Shown one piece after another: positions 25,233-35,481 of a stretch of DNA of 64,000 nt. Below the pieces are notes generated by a model that was not told the origin of the DNA, did not search any database, and saw only the letters and a program-made list of their open reading frames with translations. Source of the DNA: Enoplolaimus lenunculus (taxonomy: Eukaryota > Nematoda > Enoplea > Enoplida > Thoracostomopsidae); contig JASANG010002669.1 of the NCBI GenBank assembly GCA_030248215.1, positions 1 through 64,000 on the forward strand, read 5' to 3'. Both the position numbers and the translations under genes were made by a program. Each line of letters starts with the position of its first letter. Within the stretch, counting starts at the first letter, position 1.

Positions 25233-25579
25233 TAACATACTCACAGGAAGATCCATTCCTGATTTGTTACAGATTTTCAGATGAAATAGAAAATATTCAT
25301 GCGCGTATTGAGGAATAAGGTATGCTACCGCTTTTAAAATCGGGTTGTCGTTCTGAAATTCTTGCACTAAATGACAGTGATAAAAAATTTTGTATTTTCG
25401 ATATGTATGCTGTATCAATACAAGACGCAGCGTCCAGTGGCGCTTAATTGAGTGCATGCAAATACGGCTGCTATTGTTTATTAAGCCGCTGAGAACGAAA
25501 ACATCAGAACTTTCGCAAAAATCATTATCGCATCGCGACTACGTTGTTCGAGCCGTGTCTTGGCAGTCGCACATTACCA

Positions 25580-25861
25580 ATGTTTAGGGATCCGCATAAA
25601 ATGTCCACACTGCACGCGGACCTCGCACAGCTATACGCTGAAACAATGCTTGGACAAATGCATTTGTTAGTTACCATGGCGACATATGGTTTCGATTTTG
25701 GTGAAATGCCCGCGCATATTTCGAGATGTGCGCAAATTGTTTCAAGTTGCAGGAAAAAATATGTCAATCAGGTGAAACTGAGAAAAAATCTCGCAGACTA
25801 CAACAATCGTTTTGTGATTTTTCCATCTCAGGGGTCTTCTTATGAAATTTTAAAAAGCTGA
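25580..25861 (+). CDS. Unrecognised small protein, possible gene
   Basis: An ORF of 93 codons from the ATG at 25580, or 86 from the ATG at 25601. The frame stays open upstream to at least 25544. The composition looks coding: a helical, Met/Leu-rich segment (HADLAQLYAETMLGQMHLLV), then a Cys/Lys region (AQIVSSCRKKYVNQVKLRKN). No signal peptide or membrane segment. CAG|GTGAAA at 25773 could be a splice donor, so the gene may extend further. I do not recognise the family. It lies about 650 bp upstream of WRAP53 on the same strand. Confidence 0.4.
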   Translation: MFRDPHKMSTLHADLAQLYAETMLGQMHLLVTMATYGFDFGEMPAHISRCAQIVSSCRKKYVNQVKLRKNLADYNNRFVIFPSQGSSYEILKS

Positions 25862-26513
25862 AAAATTTTTTGTCAGAATATAGTTATATGTATGCTTTAA
25901 ATGCCCAGTGCGAACTGAGAACGAATCTATCAAAATTTTGGTAAAAATCATGTTACATGGAATCTAATATTTCTAATGGAAGGCTCTTCGAAACTGTATT
26001 GTTTGCGAGTATTTGACTGTTGTACAGCGTACGCGGTCGACGACACTTTTATTGCTGGCTTCATTTTACCTACACTGTGTTCATTGGGCCAAATCATTTT
26101 CAAATTTTTTGTTTAACACGTTTGAAACGAATCACTGAATCGTTTAGGGTTAAGCAGAAGGTCTTTATAGACAATACAACTGTTGTAAACCAGACCCCAT
26201 ATGAATGGATGAAGCGCACAATCGCTAGTTATGCAAATGTTTAGGAATCGGGAATCCAAGTTTTTATTTTTATAGTTTACTTAGTTATTTTTGCATAAAT
26301 AATATTGAACCGCTATTGAGAAAAGAAGGGTAATGGTTTTTCTTGGCCCAGTTTACGAAAGGACGTAGCTAGTTTCGTTCGTCTTTAGATTTATTAGGGA
26401 TTAGTAGCAGAAAGTGCAAGGTGCGTGAAAAGGTGTATTTGTAAATAGTTTTAAGAAGGTAGATCTTGTCGTATGGAGTAAATGCAAACTAATATATTTT
26501 AATCGTAATAACG
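25862..26513. other. Gap between unrecognised ORF and WRAP53
   Basis: AT-rich sequence with a 74-codon open frame (26020-26244) that lacks a recognisable motif; I do not call it a gene. The WRAP53 promoter should lie here, but I see no clear TATA box. Confidence 0.4.
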
Positions 26514-29500
26514 ATGACTACAAACGAAACTTGCGATTGCACTAGTGTTGAAGTTAAAGAAACTACCGTGAGAAATTGCAGTAATAACGATGGTCAAGTA
26601 CCGGAGTGTTCTTGGTAATTTCATATTGCTTATTAGTTTGTTAGCCTTACCTTTTCGAACATATAATATATGTAATGCTAAATAATGTATGTTGGTATAC
26701 GTGGTGTAGCATGTGTATGTGCATACGTAGTGTGTGTAATGTAAAACATATACGTATACACATACCCGTGCAGATACAGCGTTAGAGAAAATCATGACGA
26801 GTTGCAATAATGAGTTTATTCTTTTAGGGCCTCTCACCATTTGGAGCATGAGCCGATTTTGCAATATGAGAGCAAAACCCACGATCTCAGTGACAACATA
26901 TCTCGTCAACGGATTAATTGTCCGCCGCGAAGAAAACGAACGTACAATAACTATTTAAAAGGATGCAAGTGGTTTGTCTGATTTACATGCTTTAAGCGTA
27001 CTTAATGTTTTATGTACACTTTTCAGTGCGTTGTTGTAATAGTGGACTTTCTCTTGTTTACATTATTCGTTACTTTTTTACCGTTGTTGAATTTCAGTTT
27101 ACAAAATCTGTAAATATAAAGGCCGCGAATCCCTGGTAAACAAAGTGCTATCTGTTAGTTACCTTTAGCAACCAACTGCTTTTAAATTCGTGGTTGCGAT
27201 TCATAGAATTTCTCAACATTTACGCACCCATTTCAATCATGTCCCACCGGGTTAGTGATGTGCCGTTCAAACGCAAATGCAAGTGAGATACTTTACAGTT
27301 CAACTGATCAGATGCACTGATATGCACCAGTAAATGAAATTTGTAGGCGGCTCTACCCCTCTTCTATATTTCCAATATAAAAACTAAACCGTAGGCGGCT
27401 CTACCCCTCTTCTATATTTCCAATATAAAAACTAAACCTGAAATCAAATCAACAGAACCTGAAATACGAATGGCGGCTGCGCCGCAGTGTATTCAGTATA
27501 GCCAGTACTGTATACTCGTTGTGGCCGTTTCGCGTTTACTGGGTGCCTTGCCCAGACCTTCAGTTTTGCCTGGAAGCGTCTGATGTCTGGGTTGAGCTAC
27601 GGTCAACTTTCAACGGCATTATAATTCAGCTTACTGTTACTTCAAAAGGTATCGGCATGGAATCGGCAATTTTTTGCAGTGCCTATGCCGATACTCATGA
27701 AAAATATCGATGTGTCAACATTATCGATATCGATGCCGATGAATCGGCACATCGCTATACCGGTTGTCAAAAAATGCCGGCACTGGATACTTCAACATAC
27801 GGCTCCAAACCGTATATTTAAGTACATATTTCTACAATAACTTAAACAGTTATGTTATACTTTTTAGCAATACGTAAATCTCTTTAATGTAGAATACTAG
27901 AATCAGATATCTGGTTGTGCCGTGATTTGCGTGCTTTCCGGTACAATCTTTTCGATACAATTACAGGTCACCGGATGGCTCTTCGCTACTGACTTGCTTT
28001 GTGGACGCAACACTGAGAGTATTTACATTACCCGAGATGGCGTACGAAAACAAGATGACACGAGGTGATATTAATAGTTTGGTGAGTTTTTATGAATTAT
28101 TTGTCATTTTATAACAGGCTACAGTTTTGTTTTGCTGAGATGTGTACGTATATTATGTCACTTGGCTGGATATTCGGCTCTGCCTTACGTACGGTATACC
28201 TTGTTTTTTCGCATTGAAAAGTATGTTTTGAAAAATTATAATGTAAATTGTTAGGGTTGCGGTATACATATCGTGCGGCGCCGTCTGTCATCATACGGTA
28301 TGGTACGTGAGTAATTCACGTATGATACTGCACCGTGGCGCATGGTGGCGGACGACGCCGTACGGGTGGCGGACGACGCCGAACTGATGACGGACGGCGC
28401 CGGACGTCAATAAAAGTATAGCGCTACCGTAAGTTGTTAAATTAATAAAATGATATACTGACAAGATATCGATAATCACATTCATTGAACGAAATTGTTC
28501 GGTGTACCAGATTAGTTGTGTAACCAAAATTACGGCGTAGAATTTCTGGCGAGACCAGAGCGGTAGTTGCGGATAAAACTATACTATAATAAGTGCTGCC
28601 GGCCGTATTTAAACAACTTGACTTTAATATTTTACTTGAATCTACATTTAGATCTGTTATAGACTGAATTTTGTCAAATGCCACACGGCGACCTTATTTA
28701 CGATTACTGTTGGTATCCCAAGATGAGCACGTACCAACCGGAAACATGTCTGTAAGTATACAAAGCATCACTTCGCTTTCTAAGTTTATATTTGTATGCA
28801 ACGATAATTAAATGTTTATTTCTAACTTTGTGCTACACAAAACGAAGTCAAAGGAAACAGTGAGATTTGGACGGTGTGAATCTGAAGTTGCCGTTTTTAT
28901 TCTTGAATCGTTGTCTCAATCAAATAGAACATAAGTTACTGAATGTTTTTTGTATATTTTAGGTCAGTGTCATCATGTCGAGATCACCCTGTTCATATGG
29001 TCAATATTTTTACAAAAGAAAGTATAGCTACATATCGTCCTGTTAATCATTTGGTTAGCTGTGCATTTAACATTATTCGGTCAGCGGCTGAAATTACTGT
29101 CTCATAAATAACAGATAAGGGGATCAGCATAGTAGTTATTTTTGGAAATTTTTTGTTTATTTTGCAAAAATGCTCACATCGATATATTTAAAATATGTTT
29201 TTATGCTCAACGTTTCAGGATTTGCAAACGTCAGCGTTCAGTATTACATTTAATTTTGACGCTGGTCGCCTAGTGACTATATTTAAAATGTTTTTATGCT
29301 CAACGTTTCAGGATTTGCTAACGTCAGCGTTCAGCATTTCATTCAATTTTGACGCTAGTCGCCTAGTGACTGGACATAATAAATGTTTTCGTGTGTTTGA
29401 CGTGTCGCGGCCTAGTAACGAATTGTTTGTATGCAAAACGCACGGTGAGTAAATCCCAAATAATAGCAAAGCCACATTTTATGTCGAATGTTTTGGTTGA

Positions 29501-31739
29501 GTTTAGACCAATACCGTGCTGAATTAAAGTAATAGCAGCAAGTTGCGCTTAGTAGCACATGGAGCAACCACAAATTACTTAAAAGGTTACCGGTACCAAT
29601 ACACTTTAATGTTGGAAAATATTGTTTAGATTATAAGTAAATAGTTGGATGGACATTTAAAATATCGATATGGTTGTGTTCATTCACAGTTTTATGTGTT
29701 ACGCCGCATTTTAAATCTGAAATAACTATTTCAGATCGTAAATTAAATTGTCAGTCGGGCATCATATCTTGTATTGCGTCCACACATGCGTTGCCAGGTG
29801 TTTATGCTGCAGCATCTTATAACAGAACAAGTACTGTTTACATACTTTTATTGTCTGATGTGTGTTTATAATTCATTTGCAATGCTTTCAATTCTTGTTG
29901 GTAAAATCGAACAAAAATTAAACCAATTTTTTCTTGTTGGCTTGCTAAAGCGTAGCTAAAATAGCGATATTCAAGTATGTTTAGTTGTTTTAAATCAGTG
30001 GCACAGATGAAACATTTGAATTTTATCCACATGTGGCTTCAATGGCGTATTATAAATAATGGCTTGCTGATTCAGATTGCTTACGATTTCGTTTTAATAT
30101 TTTTAGTTGGAATCTACATGGAAGGTCATTCATACACACAGTGTTTGCTTGAAGCTCATCGTGGCGGCGTCACGCATTTAGCGTTTTCTCCGGATGGGAC
30201 TTATTTGTTTTCTGGCGCTCGCAAGTTGAGTTTTTACAGAAACATAATTTTGTGTTAGCCTTTTAAGTGGCATGTGTATTTTGCGTAGCTTGAAAGTATT
30301 ATAATGAATAAACTTTGACTACGTTAACATCAGGTTTAACTTCTCGTGTTTTTGGCGTCTTTATTACAGTTTTTATAAAATATTGAAGATAACAAAAATG
30401 GTGAATGCTTGTGGGAAGAAATTTAAATTTGAATGCATGACGATACTTAAATTTTGATGCATTCTGTTTTTCCAATAAGTTTAGTATCCAATGTAACGTA
30501 AAAGTATCCTGTAGTGTAGTTGTGACTATATTATTATTCTAATACGCCAGTGGTTTTGAGTAAACTATGTTCGCCGTTTCCTAAAGTCAAATTCTTTTTT
30601 CTTGGCTGTTGTAATTTGTTCTATTCTGTTTCAGGATAATGAAGTACTATGCTGGGACATGAGAAATACTTACAATATTGTTTCTCGTTTTCGTAGATCG
30701 GCCGTTACAAACCAGCGCATTTATTTTGATATCGACAAGTGAGTAATCGTTCCATGATTTAAATTGGACATGCTTCGTGGTCTGGTCCCAGTACCGGGGC
30801 CTAACTGGGGCCAGTTTTTATATGCAATCCTTGATGAGACAACTTTAATTTAAATACAGTCATTTTATTGGTTTGCCTGTATTTTCACGCATTCCATACT
30901 TTACTATTCAGTTCTTTTATTGATTTGGGTGAATTTGTATGTTGCTTATTGGCAGATGCTTATAATCAGCGCTATCTTGACCGAGGAAATATTGTAATTC
31001 CGTTTTGGCGTGTTTTCAGGAGCGGTCGTTATTTGGTTTCCGGTTCAACAGACGGCGAAGTTTTAGTTTGGGATCTGAAAGCAATAGCAACAGCACCCGG
31101 TGGACAAGAATGTTCTACGCCTGAACCGGTTGTTCGATTTTATGCGCATAATTCAGTAGTAAATGGCGTCAGGTATGTTGATGTAATCCTAGGTTGCTTA
31201 AAATGTAATTGTGCGCACTGTTATTGGGAGATAAATAAATCGATTCTAGAAGATTCATGACGTGGGAAGTGAACGAATATTTGTTCGTGGCTGAGTTGCA
31301 GAGACATTAGTTCAGTCGTATTTTAACGCAGGTCAGGATTCTGCGCTAGAGCTAAATCGAAGATATTCAACAATGATTTGTTCAAATCATGTCTCTGCAG
31401 CCCGGCCGTTATCTTGTTGACTGTTATTCGCCAAAACCAGGACTTTCAAGTAATTAATGTTTTGTTTTCAGTTTGAATCCGTTGCTGAACTTGTTGGCTA
31501 CTACATCGGGTGAGCGCATAATTCAATTTCCGATGAGCAGTGATAGTGAATCGGATGAAACACAGGAGTCCTCGGAAAATTGTGACAAATATAAATTTAA
31601 AGAATCCAGAACTGACCGAAAAAGAATAAATGTTGACAATCAGAAAGCTGATCACGATGATTCATGTAAAATTGGCGACATCTCTTATGATAATAGCATA
31701 CGTGTGTGGTATACTGGAGTAAGCGAACGAGAGTTTTGA
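26514..31739 (+). CDS. WRAP53: WRAP53/TCAB1, telomerase Cajal body WD40 protein
   Basis: WRAP53 binds the CAB box of scaRNAs and telomerase RNA and moves these RNPs to Cajal bodies. Exons: 26514-26614, 26828-26971, 27967-28081, 28663-28751, 28963-29053, 29312-29444 (alternative start 29219), 29735-29830, 30107-30225, 30635-30738, 31020-31172, 31472-31739. All phases agree, giving about 470 residues against 548 in human. Diagnostic peptides in order are YLKGCKWSPDGSSLLTCF, GDLIYDYCWYPKMS, SCRDHPVHMVNIF, CQSGIISCIA, YMEGHSYTQCLLEAHRGG, VTNQRIYFDIDKSGRYLVSG, STDGEVLVWDL, NGVSLNPLLNLLATTSGERI and the closing SIRVWYTG. These cover the WD repeats of the family. The donor after exon 8 reads AAG|TTGAGT instead of GT. 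Exon 6 has an in-frame duplicated 5' part. Confidence 0.95.
27253..27761. mobile_element. Possible TIR element with TAGTGATGTGCCG ends
   Basis: TAGTGATGTGCCG at 27253 and CGGCACATCGCTATA near 27747-27761 are inverted. The inside has repeated ATCGGCAT words like the 28-bp satellite at 54586. It lies in WRAP53 intron 2. The centre is poorly conserved and the boundaries are tentative. Confidence 0.45.
27343..27438. repeat. Perfect 48-bp tandem duplication
   Basis: Two identical 48-bp copies start GTAGGCGGCTCTACCCC at 27343 and 27391. Identity suggests a recent duplication or an assembly effect. Located in WRAP53 intron 2. Confidence 0.9.
28251..28436. mobile_element. TTAGGGTTGCGGTATAC element with GGCGCC minisatellite
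   Basis: The left end TTAGGGTTGCGGTATAC and the degraded right end GTATAGCGCTACCGTAA form an imperfect inverted pair. The core has GGCGGACGACGCCGTACGGG-type units, about three copies. Relatives are at 46635-46996 and 50580-51405. Located in WRAP53 intron 3. Confidence 0.7.
29219..29404 (+). repeat. 93-bp tandem duplication of WRAP53 exon 6 start
   Basis: Two copies, 93 bp apart, each contain the acceptor ACGTTTCAG and the following codons DL.TSAFSI.FNFDA.RLVT. Only the second copy (from 29312) runs on to the donor at 29444. The reading frame is open across both copies, so use of the upstream acceptor at 29219 would add 31 residues without a stop. The copies differ at several positions, so the duplication is not brand new. 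Confidence 0.9.
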
Positions 31740-33413
31740 TGGCGGACGTTCAGTGGGTGTTTTTGCAGAATTCCGTTATGTTGGCTTGTGCTGAATAGTT
31801 TTATGAAGCTCTGAAAAATAAATATTAATTATGACAAAAATACAGAAAACTTTTTGCGGTTTGAAGCACATGGTTTATTGATGAGAAACAAGCGGATTAA
31901 CAAACACAAAAACATTTACTTAATAGCGTTTGGTTACGGAAGTTATTTATTAATCGTTTCTCTGAAAAAGTAGCATTTTGAAATGTTATTTGTAATACAA
32001 AAAGCGTTTAAAATTTGAAATTTCAAAAATTGTCTCGTGTGCAAAAGTTTCTATTGTACGGTTTTGATGTATTTCGTGTGTTATTTACGGACAAATAACG
32101 AAAATTTGAAATCAATTGATTTTTAATAGGTAGTTTGAGTTAACAATATGTAGAGCAATATTTTAAAGGACATCAATTCAAGATAATTTGAATATGTCAT
32201 TCTACGCAGTTTGGCTTAATTTGCATAGTTGCACGGGACCTCGTTAGCCAGGCTTTGTTTTGGCGTGGTCACATTTTGGTATTCGGTGGGCATCTGACTT
32301 AGTTGTTTCTGTATGTTTGTGGGTCGTTGTTTTATTGAAATAATATTAAACTACTTGTTATTAATATGTTTCTGCGTAAATGTTATTTTTTGATGTTTCA
32401 GCTTATTATTGCTAAATAAACTGGCAACAACTTTTGGATTAATCATTGTCAATATAGGTTTCTATTAAGCATGACGGATGATTATTCAGTTCAGTATTAC
32501 ATTCAGCTATATCCGCATATACTGTTTTGACATATTCAACATTGCGGCATGCTTTGACTTTAAAGTCAACACGTATTCTGAAATGTGTGTTGCACCAATA
32601 ATATTATTGTTGGTGATAGGTCTTGTAGTTTTCGAACCATAGCTGAGTTTTTGTGATTTTGTCAGTTTGTCAACATTGCTAGCAGGTGAGACGTAGTCTA
32701 TATACGTTTGAGAATAAGTATGTGCTCCGATTAAACGTATGTCGCGCGCGTTGGCAAAAAATTCCGGTTTCTGCCGTGTCCAACAATTTTGTTTTCATAT
32801 TGCCTCTGTCATAGTTACATCTTGGATGAGTCTTTCCGCCTTAAAAACTCTGTTTTCGATGGAACTCAAAGAATTAAAGCGTGATAAGGTCTCTGCTGTA
32901 TGTTAGTCAATGACTAAGTTGTCAGAACTGTGCATTTGCAAAATGGTTATTAATGTTTGGTTTCAGGAACCATAAAACACAAAACCGAAGCATTTTTAGT
33001 ATTTTTAGCGGTTTTGTACGGTTTACGAACGCCAGTTTGACAACAGGTATTTTATCGCTGTTGTTGGAATTTTATTGGTGCTTTTCGGTTAAAAAATGGA
33101 ATTTTAAACAGACTGTACTGTGTTCATAGTAAATGGTTTAAATTTGATTTTGAGATTTGTTTACTTTGATTTTAAAATAGCAGTGGGCATTAATTCTTGC
33201 CTAATATTTATCCGGATATTTTTTAAAGCGCATATTTGTGTTTGTTTTTTGAAACTGGCGTTGATTTAGCTGTATGTATGCTTTTGGCCTGGGAACCGGA
33301 GACTTCTATCCGGCAGAAAATCGACCTCTGGCTCGGGTATAATTTTTGCCGTATAGGTTTCGGCAACTTTGTTAAACTAGAGTATAAAAAAATGTACCGT
33401 TTGGCTATAATGT
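31740..33413. other. 3' flank of WRAP53 and intergenic region
   Basis: A polyadenylation signal AATAAA is at 31817-31822, 78 bp after the stop codon. Beyond it I see AT-rich DNA without a supported gene. Confidence 0.55.
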
Positions 33414-33414
33414 T

Positions 33415-33790
33415 GGGCCCATGTAAAGATCAGGGGCGGAACGTTTTGCAATAGTTTTTTTGCTTGTCATAGGATAAGGCTTAGGTTCGTTACTGATATA
33501 TATCCAGGACTGCAATTTATCCGTTGAATGAAACGTTTATTTGTCTTGTGTCAATAGCTTGAGCGATAATGCAAGGTTATACTTAGGACTGTACTTTCAA
33601 ACTTTACGTTTTAAAGTTTCGGATTCAAATTATTTTTGCGCTACAATTAGGGATAATTGACATTTATGGACTCGATTTAGGGTTTAGGAACTGTAACCGC
33701 TTGCGGACTCTTATTAGGAATACGCACTCCTATTTATTGGGACTCAAAATGGGGACCCCTCTTATTCGGGTCCCTATAGCATAGATATTT
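33415..33790. mobile_element. Truncated TTAGGC MITE next to an ACCGAATAAG element
   Basis: A subfamily A left end (GGCCCATGTAAAGATCAGGG) is cut near 33495. It is followed by a segment matching the reverse complement of 46083-46390: GAGCGATAATGCAAGGTTAT, TAAACGTTTATTTGTCTTG in inverted sense, and GGGACCCCTCTTATTCGGG. The second element is a separate, low-copy repeat. Confidence 0.6.
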
Positions 33791-35481
33791 TCAAAAAATT
33801 TACAAATTGAAATTTGTTTAAATTGCCAATTTTCCGTCAGCTTCGACTCTGTCAGGTTTTGTTGGTCTCCGGCTCCGGTATATTTCACATCCAGTTGCAT
33901 TCTGCTTTAAGCTAATGCAACAGAGATGTTTCCAAGCTCACCCTTTATAGAAAAATGAAATGTGCTTACATTCGAACAACAGGAAAACACTTTGAAATAC
34001 ACGCATTTTCATAGATACAACCAGGGTTGTTGGCAGAAAAAAATTACCGGAAAAAATGGTTTTTCCCACTTTTTCCAAGGGGGTGGAAAAAGAAAAAATG
34101 GAGAAATATTAAACGATTCTTAAAAGTAATTTGCAACTAAATATGATATAAAATAATGTTTTTAGCCGAAATGTAACAAATTTTCAGTGTGTATATGTCC
34201 ACCAGGACACCTTATATGTCCAAAAAAAGCCAAAATTGCAGCATTTGAATATGTAAATGGATTTCAGAATTGAAGTTTTGCCACGAGATTCAATGTAAAA
34301 CTACATATGCATCTTGTTCGGTTCACTTACCAGGTTTCGTCGACAGTTAGGCCAAAGTTAGGGCGCTGAAAATTGAAAGGTTGCTTCTGCCGTATGATTT
34401 GACACAAGAATACGCCTAGCTTCAACCTCGCTTTGCTTTCGAGATTGCAGCAATGGAGAAGCGATTGAAAAAACTCAAAAGTGTTTTGGGATTAAATATA
34501 TACTTACAAAAATTAATTGTGATTTCTTTAGCTCGCTCCACTCATGAGTTTCTGACGTTCTGATGACCTCCTCCGATTATTCCACGCCAAAACTTAAATT
34601 TTTAAAGATTCGAATTATAAGGTCGCAAATTCCTCCATCGGACTCAAAATTTTTTTGTCGAAAAATTTTACAAATTTTATACCATTGGACATATGTTACG
34701 GAACTAGACGAATATTGTTAAATGTTTCCCAATCAGACGTCTGGCTAACGAGTCAGTGATTTATAATTTGTCCAACTTATCGAAAAAAAGTTTTGGAGCT
34801 CAAGTGGCTGAGCTTGTGGCCTTAAAAATCGAATTTTTCAAAATTCAGATTTGGGCTTGGAGTGATCAGGGGATGTCATCAGAAGCTCAAATATGCAGAA
34901 AGTTTCAAAATGCAAGCGTTTTTAGGCAAACGAAGGGATGAAAGATCACTCAGACAAAGAATGATTTTTCCATTTTTTCCATAAAGATTAGGCGCGGAAC
35001 GTTTTTCTGTGGGACGAGAACAAGCAAGCTTAATACTGTTCCGCCCGTGTTATTTACATTTTCCAGTAAAACTTGAAAATTAATAAAATTTTAAGATATT
35101 AAATTAAGGTTGAGCTAAAATCGAGTTGTTTACGTTTTCAGGGAATAGTGTTTTTATTTTAGCAACTGTATATTAGAGATACGACGATTTTGGTCCGACA
35201 GCTTATTAAAAAGACCGTGAAATTGTGCCAATTTTCGAATAAAATACACAATATTTTGAAGATGAACAATTTTACATTAATAATTTTATTTGTTCAGGTG
35301 ACTATTCGATAAACAAACCCAAAGTAGACTCGAAGCAACAAGCGATGGATTTGCGACTCGAAAATCGAATGTAAACAGAGTTTTGTAATGTATGCATTAC
35401 TATGGTTCAACGGTATATATTCAATCTGGTTTAGATTAATAATTTGGCCTATAATTTTGTAATCAAATCTTGCGTGATGCA
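33791..35481. other. Region upstream of the SLC4 start
   Basis: Mostly unannotated AT-rich DNA. A subfamily A deletion derivative of about 87 bp (34978-35064, GGCGCGGAACGTTTTTCTGT to CCGCCCGTG) is present. The word GATCACTCAGACAA plus TTTTCCATTTTTTCC at about 34948-34982 also occurs at 17954-17998, so it is another dispersed repeat. The SLC4 promoter should lie within a few hundred bases of 35481. Confidence 0.45.

Noticed and set aside
27570-27612. Copy of a fusogen exon 2 fragment (VELRSTF vs FELRSTF)
   Set aside because: Only about 29 bases are similar and the flanks do not match; too short to support a duplicated exon.
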